A DNA stretch of 11,081 bases, taken from positions 1 through 11,081 of the forward strand of contig USJX01000087.1 of the NCBI GenBank assembly GCA_900555035.1, given 5' to 3'. Position numbers and translations under genes: made by a program. Of the stretch, positions 1-6,824 are shown one piece after another. Numbering within the stretch: the first letter of the stretch is position 1; the number at the start of each line of letters is the position of its first letter. The DNA is from an uncultured Prevotella sp. Lineage in GTDB: Bacteria; Bacteroidota; Bacteroidia; Bacteroidales; Bacteroidaceae. Under the pieces are notes generated by a model, which was not told the origin of the DNA, did not search any database, and worked only from the letters and a program-made list of their open reading frames with translations.

Positions 1-2
1 CG

Positions 3-1055
3 GCTGCGGCTTGGAATATGGAAGTATTGGGCGAGGAACAGAGAGACGGATATAAAGCGCAGAAAATCGCCTTTAATATCAACGCCTATTCCCGTATTAC
101 GGCTTATCTCCTGATTCCGGATTCTGAATACGGAAAGAACTCGAACGCAGAAGATGGAAAGAACTCGAAAGCAGAAGATGGATTGCTGCTTTCTGCTCAG
201 AATAAGAAAGCTGGGAAATTCCCAGCCGTGGTGGCGCTTCACGACCATGGTGCTCACCTCTTTATAGGAAAGGAGAAGATGATTCGCCCTTTCTTCATCG
301 CTTCTGAAGAGCAGGATGCGGATGGGAAGATTTCTGAAAAGAAGAAGGCTGCCAACCAGGAGATATTGGACGATGCAGATGCGTGGGTAAACCAGCTTTA
401 CGAGGGTCAGTACGTGGGCGATTACCTGGCGAAGCATGGCTATGTGGTGCTTTCGATTGATGCTCCGATGTGGGGAGAAAGAGGCCGCAAGGAGGGTGTG
501 GATAGAAACAAATACGATCTCATTGCCGGCAACATGATGATGCTGGGTAGAGACCTCTCTGCCTTCATGACTTACGATGATATTTCCAGCACCGAGTTCC
601 TGGCTTCGCTGCCGATGGTAGATGCAAAGCGTATAGGATGCGTAGGCTGTTCGATGGGAGCCTATCGTTCGTGGATGCTCTCGGCTTTATCGGATAGGAT
701 CAAGGCGGGTGCTTCCATCTGTTGGATGATTACTACGGACGCTCAGCTTACCCGGAGATTCGGAAGAAAGGAAAATGGCGGTTTTGCAAATTGCATTCCG
801 GGGTTGAGGCAATATCTCGACTATCCGCACATCGCCTCCCTCGCCTGTCCGAAGCCGATGCTCTTCATCAACGGCACAAAAGACAAGCTCTTCCCTGTGC
901 CCGGCGTAAAAGATGCTTTCAGCGAAATGCATCAGGTTTGGAAGAGTCAGGGAGCAGATAATCTGCTGGATACGGAGCTTTGGGAAATCCCTCATTCCTG
1001 CGGATTGAAGGCGCAGGAGAAAATGCTGGAATTTCTGGATAAGAATCTGAAATAG
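3..1055 (+). CDS. Alpha/beta-hydrolase, esterase-like (5' end missing)
   Basis: Probable serine hydrolase with an alpha/beta fold, related to acetyl-xylan-esterase / Abhydrolase_7-type proteins of Bacteroidota; the family name is from memory. The frame is open to the window edge (codons for AAAWN precede the first ATG at position 18), so the true start and any signal peptide lie outside. Counting from that ATG: an HDHG motif at residues 75-78 fits the oxyanion-hole region, the nucleophile elbow GCSMG is at 210-214 (Ser212), the likely acid is Asp289 in NGTKDK, and the likely base is His326 in IPHSCG. The triad is complete, so the enzyme should be active. Substrate is not readable; acyl esters on plant or host glycans are a guess. 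Residues about 36-66 form a polar, repetitive insertion between strand LLIP and strand FPAVVALHDHG. The gene ends with TAG and the next gene has its own promoter. Confidence 0.85.
   Translation, partial: AAAWNMEVLGEEQRDGYKAQKIAFNINAYSRITAYLLIPDSEYGKNSNAEDGKNSKAEDGLLLSAQNKKAGKFPAVVALHDHGAHLFIGKEKMIRPFFIASEEQDADGKISEKKKAANQEILDDADAWVNQLYEGQYVGDYLAKHGYVVLSIDAPMWGERGRKEGVDRNKYDLIAGNMMMLGRDLSAFMTYDDISSTEFLASLPMVDAKRIGCVGCSMGAYRSWMLSALSDRIKAGASICWMITTDAQLTRRFGRKENGGFANCIPGLRQYLDYPHIASLACPKPMLFINGTKDKLFPVPGVKDAFSEMHQVWKSQGADNLLDTELWEIPHSCGLKAQEKMLEFLDKNLK
132..179 (+). repeat. 24-bp tandem duplication inside the hydrolase gene
   Basis: Two adjacent 24-bp units (132-155 and 156-179) differ at one base (c versus a). 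They encode GKNSNAED and GKNSKAED, eight residues each, in a polar loop before the HDHG motif. The reading frame is preserved. The near identity suggests a recent duplication. Confidence 0.9.
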
Positions 1056-1073
1056 GGAAAATATCAAAAGTCC

Positions 1074-1110
1074 ACTACGCTAACCCCTTAAAAAATGGCG
1101 TTAGCGTAGT
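1074..1110 (+). terminator. Hairpin after the hydrolase gene, possible terminator
   Basis: ACTACGCTAAC (1074-1084) pairs perfectly with GTTAGCGTAGT (1100-1110), giving an 11-bp stem with a 15-nt loop; two more G-C pairs are possible inside after one mismatch. It lies 19 nt after the TAG stop. No clear U-run follows the stem (AAACTTATGG), so intrinsic termination is not certain; an mRNA 3'-end stabiliser is an alternative. Confidence 0.55.
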
Positions 1111-1160
1111 AAACTTATGGGTTCTAATTTGTCTTATATCTTAACTTTTTGTCTTTAAAT

Positions 1161-1195
1161 CCCCCAAAAGTGTGTTTTTTTTTGAGATTTGGGGG
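1161..1195. promoter_or_regulatory. CCCCCAAA / TTTGGGGG inverted repeat upstream of the ATPase gene
   Basis: CCCCCAAA (1161-1168) and TTTGGGGG (1188-1195) form a perfect 8-bp inverted repeat separated by 19 nt that include a run of nine T. It ends 19 bp before the -7 box, so it overlaps the expected -33 region. It could be an operator, or low-complexity sequence that happens to be symmetric. Confidence 0.4.
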
Positions 1196-1214
1196 TTTTG
1201 ACGACAAAAAGTTG

Positions 1215-1222
1215 TATCTTTG
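1215..1222 (+). promoter_or_regulatory. Bacteroidota -7 box for the ATPase gene
   Basis: TATCTTTG matches the Bacteroidota -7 consensus TAnnTTTG exactly. A TTTG at 1188-1191 could serve as the -33 element, but the 23-nt spacer is slightly long. The predicted leader to the ATG at 1260 is about 30 nt. Confidence 0.7.
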
Positions 1223-1259
1223 CACCCTATTATAAGAAGTAATAAATATTAGTGAGCTT

Positions 1260-2684
1260 ATGTTAATAGGGCGTGAAAAAGAAAAGCAAATTCTTCAAAA
1301 TGCTTTGCATGAAGAATATTCTCAGTTTATTGCTGTATATGGAAGAAGACGTGTGGGTAAGACTTTCTTGATACGAGAGTCTTTCAACTATCAGTTTGCT
1401 TTCCAATTTACAGGTGCGGCAAACCTGTCTGCAAAGAAGCAATTGGCTCGTTTCAGAAATGCCTTGAAGATTCATGGATTGAAAAATGTGCCTCAGTTGA
1501 CCAATTGGATAGATGCATTTTTTGAATTGGAGCGATACATTGACAGTTTGCCTGAAGGAAAGAAAGTTATATTCTTAGATGAATTACCATGGATGGATGC
1601 TCCCAGAAGTAGTTTTCTTTCTGAGTTGGAAGCCTTTTGGAATGGTTGGGCTTCGGCTCGTAAAGATATTGTGTTTGTGGTTTGTGGCAGCGCTACAGCA
1701 TGGATGATAAAGAAGATATTGAAAAACAAGGGCGGTCTTCATAACCGCTTGACGCATCGTATAGCATTGCAGCCATTTAACTTGGGATTGTGCGAAAAAA
1801 TGGCTGAGGCTCAGCACTTAGCTTTGAACCGGATGCAGGTCTTGGAAGCCTATATGGTGTTTGGGGGTGTGCCGTATTATTGGAGCCTTTTGCAATCAGG
1901 ACAAAGTGTAGCTCAGGAAATAGACCGACTGATATTTTCGCAAGAAGGAGATATGCATGATGAATTCCAGATGCTATATGCTTCGTTGTTTACCAATCCG
2001 CAGTCATATTTGGATATAATAGAAACTTTGTCGAAAAAGAAGTGTGGAATGTCAAGAGAGGATTTGGTAACAACGTTGAATTTGAAGTCTAGTAGTACTG
2101 TAACAGATTTGCTCGAAGATCTGGAGTGGTGTGGCTTCATCCGCAAGTACAATGCCTTGGGCAAGAAGACGAAGGATGCTTTGTATCAATTGATAGATCC
2201 TTTTACCTTGTTCTATTTCGAGTTTGTGAAAGGCAATCAAGGAATGACGAACTATTGGCAAGCTATTCATGGGATGCCGAAGTATAATGTATGGTGTGGA
2301 TTGGCATTTGAAAGAGTATGCTTTGCCCATGTTGAGCAAATAAAGATGAAACTAGGTATCAGTGGTGTGCTTACTGGTGTTTATTCTTGGCGCTGCCAGC
2401 CGAATGAAGAGAAAGGATACGGAGGAGTACAGATAGATATGCTGATAGAGCGAAACGACGGCATTATCGATCTATGCGAGATGAAGTATTCAGACACAGA
2501 ATATTCCATCTCTTCTCAATATGCTCAGGAGATGACTCGTAAGCGTGCTGTCTTCCAGCAAGTAAGCAAAACCAAAAAGGCGGTGCATCTGGTGCTTGTC
2601 ACAACCCAAGGTATTGCACCAGGCATTAATCAATACTCGGTGCAAGCTGGTGTCGTGCTAGATGATTTGTTTAAGTTGGAGTAA
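1260..2684 (+). CDS. AAA ATPase with C-terminal DUF234 nuclease-like domain
   Basis: Cytoplasmic P-loop ATPase of the archaeal-type ATPase_2 family with a C-terminal DUF234 domain. Walker A is GRRRVGKT (residues 28-35), Walker B is VIFLDE (103-108), and VVCGSATAW (140-148) fits the sensor-1 strand. Residues about 250-300 look like a winged helix-turn-helix (GMSREDLVTTLNL, then the LLEDLEW helix and a wing). The C-terminal part has Asp393 in GVQIDMLI and E407-M-K409 in LCEMKYSD, the D...ExK pattern of the PD-(D/E)XK nuclease superfamily, to which I recall DUF234 being assigned. 474 aa is normal full length. The ATG at 1260 puts Walker A where expected; no strong ribosome binding site is visible. 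Leucines are mostly TTG and the gene looks AT-richer than its neighbours, which hints at horizontal acquisition. Family members are common as solitary genes in Bacteroidota; cellular role is unknown. Confidence 0.9.
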   Translation: MLIGREKEKQILQNALHEEYSQFIAVYGRRRVGKTFLIRESFNYQFAFQFTGAANLSAKKQLARFRNALKIHGLKNVPQLTNWIDAFFELERYIDSLPEGKKVIFLDELPWMDAPRSSFLSELEAFWNGWASARKDIVFVVCGSATAWMIKKILKNKGGLHNRLTHRIALQPFNLGLCEKMAEAQHLALNRMQVLEAYMVFGGVPYYWSLLQSGQSVAQEIDRLIFSQEGDMHDEFQMLYASLFTNPQSYLDIIETLSKKKCGMSREDLVTTLNLKSSSTVTDLLEDLEWCGFIRKYNALGKKTKDALYQLIDPFTLFYFEFVKGNQGMTNYWQAIHGMPKYNVWCGLAFERVCFAHVEQIKMKLGISGVLTGVYSWRCQPNEEKGYGGVQIDMLIERNDGIIDLCEMKYSDTEYSISSQYAQEMTRKRAVFQQVSKTKKAVHLVLVTTQGIAPGINQYSVQAGVVLDDLFKLE

Positions 2685-2687
2685 ACT

Positions 2688-2751
2688 AAAAGAGCGAAAA
2701 GCAAGTTGGGTTAACAGAGTTAACAGTTAACAGTTGTTTTTCCGCTCTTTT
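2688..2751. terminator. GTTAAC-loop hairpin in convergent gap, likely bidirectional terminator (copy 1)
   Basis: AAAAGAGCG (2688-2696) pairs with CGCTCTTTT (2743-2751); four further A-T pairs are possible with one bulged C. The 46-nt loop holds three GTTAAC copies (2710-2715, 2719-2724, 2726-2731). It sits between the stop of the ATPase gene (2684, +) and the stop of the unknown gene (2762, -), so it can end both transcripts. The same design recurs at 9881-9937. Confidence 0.7.
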
Positions 2752-2761
2752 CAATATGATT

Positions 2762-4384
2762 TTACCACAATTCTGCTGGTGACAGATCCTTGTCCTTTCT
2801 GCCCATCAGATAGTAATCGGCAAGGAACTGAAGATTTGCCTGGGTAATCTTCAAGCCTGCCTCCTTTACGTATCGGCTGGTGAAGAGGTTGGCATCAGGC
2901 AACATGTTGTTGTCTATCAGCTTGCACACAATCTCGTAAGGGAATGGGCGACCGTTGCCGCTGATGATGTTGAAAGCATCAACTTCTGCACGCTCAGCGT
3001 TGTAATATGGATTCTCAGGAGCTGCAATGCAATGAGCCATACCGAAACAGATGTTGATGCCCGTATATGGACTTCCGCAAACGATGATTCCCTTCTCGTA
3101 TTTTGGAGGGAACTTGATGTTGGCAGGTAATTCGATGCCTACCTCCTGCAAGAACTCCTTCAGGGTCTTGACATCCTCCAGGAAGATGAACTTATCCCCG
3201 AAATCCTTCGCCTTGAGCAGGTTGTAATCGTGAATAGGCTGCTTGCGGTTCAGGCGGTCTTTCTCAGCCTCAATCTGCTCCTTGTTCTCCTCGTAAGGAG
3301 GGTTCAGTAAGGCACCCGTCTGCCACCAGTCACCACCGAAGTAGAAGAGATTGGTAACTATCAGCTGCTCGCCGCTGAGGAATGCGCTCGCATCCTCAAT
3401 GTTGGTAGAATCCTTGCGCACTCTGAGCAGATTCTCCTCATCTGCATCATCCTTCGAAGTCTCTTCCGAAGCATCATCCTTTGAAGTCTCTTCATCCGAA
3501 GCCTCTTCCGAAGCATCATATACATCTTTCAGATAGAAGAAGTTATCGTCCTCCTTGATCATCTTGAAGGCACGGGTACTCTTGTAGTCGATGTCTGTCC
3601 AGAGCTTGTGGGCAGGATGATGTTCGCTCACCTTGGCAAGCCATTCGGCAGAGGTGAGGGCGAGCAGGTTATTGCGGCTATTCATCGTCTGTTCTATCTG
3701 GATAGAGTAGGCGATGATGTCGTTGAAGCCCTGTGGAGAGTGGGCGAGGCGCTCCAGCTCCATCTGAAGGCGGAAGCGGTTGCCCACGTTGAAGTAGCAG
3801 CCATAGTGGAACCAGGCGAGTGCATCGCGATATTCATAGAACTTATCCTCATCGGTAGGCAGTTCGCAGAGGAACTCATAGAGGCGGTCGTTCTCTGGTG
3901 CCGTTTCATACTCCTTGTCGAGCACATTGTAGGCAAGCTTTGCTGCCAGCTCTATGGTGCTGAAGAGGAAAGGCACGGCTTCCTGCACATGACTGCTCTG
4001 CTGGTAATGATGCCAGCAGAGGAACTTGATGTCGGCGAAGTTGATTTCATCCGGGTCGTATGGAGGCATATCTTCGTTCAGGGTATTCTGTATGAATTCT
4101 TCCTCGTTCTCATAGAAAGGGATATAGGAGCCGTAGCGCTTCTTGCATTCGGCAGTAAAGGTCTTCCAGATGCAGGTGCCCGAGATGATGTCCTCGAAGT
4201 AGCCGGCTATGCTGAGTGCAAGCTGCTTGGCTTCCTCCACGTTGGGAAACTGGTGGGTGAAGCATGCCTCGTCAAGGGCGTGATATATTTCGTTGGCAAG
4301 TTCTGTGTAGTACTGGTCAACGTCGTTTGGCTTCTCGTATGGATGCATTGCCATCCACTCTTGGGTGAAAATTACCTTCTTCAT
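2762..4384 (-). CDS. Hypothetical protein, 540 aa (possibly DUF3843-like)
   Basis: I do not recognise a function. The N-terminus (VIFTQEWMAMHPYEKP, then DVDQYY) resembles what I recall of DUF3843 proteins, a family known only from gut Bacteroidota; treat this as tentative. There is no signal peptide or membrane segment, so it is probably cytoplasmic. Residues 1-285 look largely helical and rich in aromatic and acidic residues. Residues about 288-317 are an Asp/Glu/Ser/Lys-rich linker with internal repeats. Residues about 330-540 form a second globular part with conserved-looking patches (FYFGGDWWQTGALL, 347-360; CGSPYTGINICFGMAHC, 436-452; ENPYYN, 457-462). The start codon lies about 130 nt from a good promoter box at 4523-4530 and is divergent from the helicase gene. 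No catalytic motif is evident. Confidence 0.8.
   Translation of the reverse strand: MKKVIFTQEWMAMHPYEKPNDVDQYYTELANEIYHALDEACFTHQFPNVEEAKQLALSIAGYFEDIISGTCIWKTFTAECKKRYGSYIPFYENEEEFIQNTLNEDMPPYDPDEINFADIKFLCWHHYQQSSHVQEAVPFLFSTIELAAKLAYNVLDKEYETAPENDRLYEFLCELPTDEDKFYEYRDALAWFHYGCYFNVGNRFRLQMELERLAHSPQGFNDIIAYSIQIEQTMNSRNNLLALTSAEWLAKVSEHHPAHKLWTDIDYKSTRAFKMIKEDDNFFYLKDVYDASEEASDEETSKDDASEETSKDDADEENLLRVRKDSTNIEDASAFLSGEQLIVTNLFYFGGDWWQTGALLNPPYEENKEQIEAEKDRLNRKQPIHDYNLLKAKDFGDKFIFLEDVKTLKEFLQEVGIELPANIKFPPKYEKGIIVCGSPYTGINICFGMAHCIAAPENPYYNAERAEVDAFNIISGNGRPFPYEIVCKLIDNNMLPDANLFTSRYVKEAGLKITQANLQFLADYYLMGRKDKDLSPAELW
3444..3512 (-). repeat. 27/30-bp in-frame repeat coding for an acidic linker
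   Basis: On the + strand, 3444-3470 (27 bp) and 3471-3500 (30 bp) share gcatcatcctt-gaagtctcttc and end in ccgaa; the second has a 3-bp insertion. A partial third copy (gcctcttccgaa) follows at 3501-3512. The minus-strand product is roughly residues 288-316, with SKDDASEE-like units. Unit lengths keep the frame. Confidence 0.85.
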
Positions 4385-4522
4385 ATCGTTTGATTCTTTG
4401 TTGTTTCGAGGTTATAACGGATGCATCGTATAGGTGCGAGGGTCGTTATTCTCGTTGTTTGTTATTATCAATTGTTAGTCGTTCGGCATAGAATGTCGCC
4501 CGATTTATCTGTAAAGATAATG

Positions 4523-4530
4523 CAAAGATA
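4523..4530 (-). promoter_or_regulatory. -7 box for the 540-aa gene
   Basis: The + strand reads CAAAGATA, so the minus strand carries TATCTTTG, a perfect TAnnTTTG -7 box. Transcription would start near 4516 and give a leader of about 130 nt before the ATG at 4384. No matching -33 TTTG is seen at the usual 19-21 nt spacing. Confidence 0.6.
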
Positions 4531-4543
4531 ATGATTTCTGCGC

Positions 4544-4570
4544 AAAAAATGCAAGAAACTCGCATTTTTT
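4544..4570. promoter_or_regulatory. Inverted repeat between two divergent promoters
   Basis: AAAAAATGC (4544-4552) and GCATTTTTT (4562-4570) form a perfect 9-bp inverted repeat with a 9-nt centre. It lies between the minus-strand -7 box (4523-4530) and the plus-strand one (4574-4581), over the expected -33 regions of both. One bound regulator could therefore affect both genes; this is inference. Confidence 0.5.
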
Positions 4571-4573
4571 TCG

Positions 4574-4581
4574 TATCTTTG
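4574..4581 (+). promoter_or_regulatory. -7 box for the DEAD-box helicase gene
   Basis: TATCTTTG followed by GCACCC, a typical Bacteroidota -7 box and downstream sequence. The predicted transcript start is near 4588, leaving a long leader of about 130 nt before the TTG start at 4718. Confidence 0.7.
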
Positions 4582-4587
4582 CACCCG

Positions 4588-4717
4588 AATTTATGCAATC
4601 TTAATAAAAGCGTAGGATTGCCGCAAGCGTTTCGGAAGGATTTTGCACCCTAATTCATGGCTGGGAGGGTGAATTCGGCCTTCCATTTTGATTATAATGA
4701 ATTAAGGTTAAAAAGAT
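4588..4717 (+). promoter_or_regulatory. Long structured 5' leader of the helicase mRNA
   Basis: Possible pairings are GCAATC (4595-4600) with GATTGC (4616-4621), GGAAGG (4634-4639) with CCTTCC (4679-4684), and, nested inside, AATTCA (4652-4657) with TGAATT (4670-4675). ACCCT (4647-4651) can pair with AGGGT (4666-4670) instead, so two inner folds compete. The block TTTGCACCC-n-AATT-n-ATG (4578-4595) is repeated at 4642-4659 with 16 of 18 bases alike. A two-codon ORF (ATG AAT TAA, 4697-4705) lies before the start. Long leaders are usual for cold-inducible helicase genes, but no named riboswitch is recognised. Confidence 0.45.
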
Positions 4718-6676
4718 TTGAAGACATTTGAAGAATTGGGCGTGAGCGAGGAGATTCGCCGTGCCATCGAAGAGCTTGGATTTGAAAATCCAATGCCAGT
4801 TCAGGAAGAAGTTATCCCATATTTGCTTGGTAATAAGAACGACGTGATTGCGTTGGCGCAGACCGGTACGGGTAAGACTGCATCTTACGGTATTCCGGTA
4901 ATCCAGAAAACTGATGCCAGCAGCAAGCAGACACAGGCTATCATCCTCAGTCCTACACGTGAGCTCTGTCTCCAGATAGCAGACGATTTGAACAGTTTTG
5001 CCAAGTACATCGACGGTTTGCATATTGTCGCTGTTTATGGCGGTACCGACATCGGAAGCCAGATTCGCACCCTGAAGCATGGTGTGCAGATTATCGTGGC
5101 TACCCCTGGTCGTCTGCTCGATTTGATTAATCGTGGCGTGGCTCAGTTGGAGAACGTGAACAACGTGGTGCTTGATGAGGCTGACGAGATGCTGAACATG
5201 GGCTTCTCTGAGAGCATCAATGCCATCTTTGAGAACGTTCCGGAAGATAGAAACACTCTGCTCTTCTCGGCTACCATGAGCAAGGACATCGAGAAGATTG
5301 CCCTCAACTATCTGCACGACCACAAGGAAATCGTAGTGGGTTCGCGCAACGAGGGTGCTGAGCATGTAAACCACATCTACTATCTGGTAAATGCCAAGGA
5401 CAAGTATCTCGCCCTAAAGCGTGTGGTGGATTTCTATCCGCGCATCTTTGCGATTATCTTCTGCCGCACCAAGCTGGAGACTCAGGATATTGCAGATAAG
5501 CTGATTAAGGATGGTTATAATGCAGAGGCACTGCACGGCGACTTGAGTCAGCAGCAGCGTGACCTCACCATGCAGAAGTTCCGCAACCATACCGTTCAGT
5601 TCCTGGTGGCTACCGATGTGGCTGCCCGTGGTCTGGACGTAGAGGATCTGACTCACGTTATCAACTACGGTTTGCCTGATGATGTGGCTAGCTACACCCA
5701 CCGAAGCGGTCGTACGGGTCGTGCCGGAAAGAAGGGAACATCCATCTCTATCATCCATACCAGAGAGAAGTTCAAGGTTCGCCAGATTGAGAAGCAGATT
5801 GGCAAGGACTTCGTGGATGGCGTTTTGCCAACTCCAGAGGAAATCTGCAAGAAGCAGCTCTTCAAGACCATGGACGACATCATGAAGACCGATGTGGATG
5901 AGGAGCAGATTGAACCATACATGGCAGAAATCAACCGCCAGTTTGAGTACATCGACAAGGAAGACATCCTCAAGAAGATGGTAACTATCACCTTCGGTAA
6001 GTTCCTCGATTACTATAAGAACGCTCCTGAGATTATCAAGCCTGAAACAGGCAAGGGTTCCCGTGGCGGCGAAGGTCGTGGAAATCGTGGCGAAGGCCGT
6101 GGCAAGGTTTCCAATGGCCGCAGAAATCATGAGACAGAGGCTGGTTTCAAGCGTCTGTTCATCAACCTGGGTAAGGCTGATGGTTTCTATCCGGGCGAAA
6201 TCATGCAGTATCTGAACAAGCATGTGAAGGGTCGTCAGGAGGTGGGTCACATCGACCTGCTGAGTAAGTTTGCCTACATCGAGGTGCCTGAGGAGGATGC
6301 GAAGCGCGTGATGAAGGCTTTGAACGGTACTGAGTACAAGGGCAGAACCGTGAGATGTAACGATGCTGATGAGGAAGGTCATGGCAGAGCAGCCCGTGGC
6401 GGACGCAGTTCTGAGGGCAGAGGCGGCCGTTCTTCAGAAAGAGGAGGTCGCAGCCGCAGAGGTTCTTCTGATGATGTAAGAGATTCTCGTGATTCTCGTG
6501 GAAAGGGCGGCCGTGGAAGCCGTGGCGAATCTCGTGGCGGAAAGAAATCTCGTCCTCAGGAGGATACAGGCGATTGGCGCCAGTTCTTCCAGAACAACGA
6601 CAACGTGAAGTTCAAGGGCGAGGAGCCAAACTTCGAGGAAGAAGGCTGGGCTCGTCGCAGACCTAAGAAGAAGTAA
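4718..6676 (+). CDS. deaD: DEAD-box ATP-dependent RNA helicase (DeaD/CsdA-like)
   Basis: Cytoplasmic RNA helicase that unwinds RNA duplexes in ribosome assembly, mRNA turnover and cold adaptation, by analogy with DeaD/CsdA. All core motifs are intact: Q motif ending PVQ (27-29), AQTGTGKT (47-54), PTREL (79-83), TPGR (129-132), DEAD (153-156), SAT (184-186), ATDVAARGLD (298-307) and HRSGRTGRAG (328-337). Residues about 473-548 form a DbpA-type RNA-binding domain. Gly/Arg/Ser-rich stretches lie on both sides, at about 446-464 and 553-610, probably as unspecific RNA-binding tails. 652 aa is typical for the long Bacteroidota form. The start must be TTG at 4718: in-frame stops lie at 4703 and 4709, and the conserved KTFEELGVSEEI begins directly after it. 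The symbol is by analogy; the family has several paralogues. Confidence 0.95.
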   Translation: MKTFEELGVSEEIRRAIEELGFENPMPVQEEVIPYLLGNKNDVIALAQTGTGKTASYGIPVIQKTDASSKQTQAIILSPTRELCLQIADDLNSFAKYIDGLHIVAVYGGTDIGSQIRTLKHGVQIIVATPGRLLDLINRGVAQLENVNNVVLDEADEMLNMGFSESINAIFENVPEDRNTLLFSATMSKDIEKIALNYLHDHKEIVVGSRNEGAEHVNHIYYLVNAKDKYLALKRVVDFYPRIFAIIFCRTKLETQDIADKLIKDGYNAEALHGDLSQQQRDLTMQKFRNHTVQFLVATDVAARGLDVEDLTHVINYGLPDDVASYTHRSGRTGRAGKKGTSISIIHTREKFKVRQIEKQIGKDFVDGVLPTPEEICKKQLFKTMDDIMKTDVDEEQIEPYMAEINRQFEYIDKEDILKKMVTITFGKFLDYYKNAPEIIKPETGKGSRGGEGRGNRGEGRGKVSNGRRNHETEAGFKRLFINLGKADGFYPGEIMQYLNKHVKGRQEVGHIDLLSKFAYIEVPEEDAKRVMKALNGTEYKGRTVRCNDADEEGHGRAARGGRSSEGRGGRSSERGGRSRRGSSDDVRDSRDSRGKGGRGSRGESRGGKKSRPQEDTGDWRQFFQNNDNVKFKGEEPNFEEEGWARRRPKKK

Positions 6677-6710
6677 AGCATATTTTATATGTTGAGTATG
6701 TTTAGATAGT

Positions 6711-6756
6711 AAGGAGCACTCTTTCTTGTTATTCAGGAAAGGGTGCTCTTCTTATA
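6711..6756 (+). terminator. Intrinsic terminator of the helicase gene
   Basis: GAGCACTCTTTC (6714-6725) pairs with GAAAGGGTGCTC (6737-6748) in a 12-bp stem with one G-U pair and an 11-nt loop, followed by TTCTTATAT. It lies about 35 nt after the TAA stop. It separates the helicase transcript from the palindrome array downstream. Confidence 0.8.
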
Positions 6757-6824
6757 TGTAGATGTCTCTACTCCCTATGCTAATTAGTGTTCTCTTCTAT
6801 CAAATAAATATCTACTCCTAATAG

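Noticed and set aside
3608..4393. Long open frame of 261 codons on the + strand, opposite the 540-aa gene
   Set aside because: It is antisense to a full-length gene with its own promoter box and normal coding character; its product is low in recognisable motifs and has no promoter or start context. Treated as a shadow.
4697..4699. ATG as the start of the helicase gene
   Set aside because: It is in the helicase frame but is followed after one codon by TAA, and a second TAA lies at 4709, so it cannot start the helicase.
5414..6382. Open frame of 322 codons on the - strand inside the helicase gene
   Set aside because: The + strand encodes all helicase motifs without interruption; the antisense frame is explained by codon bias.
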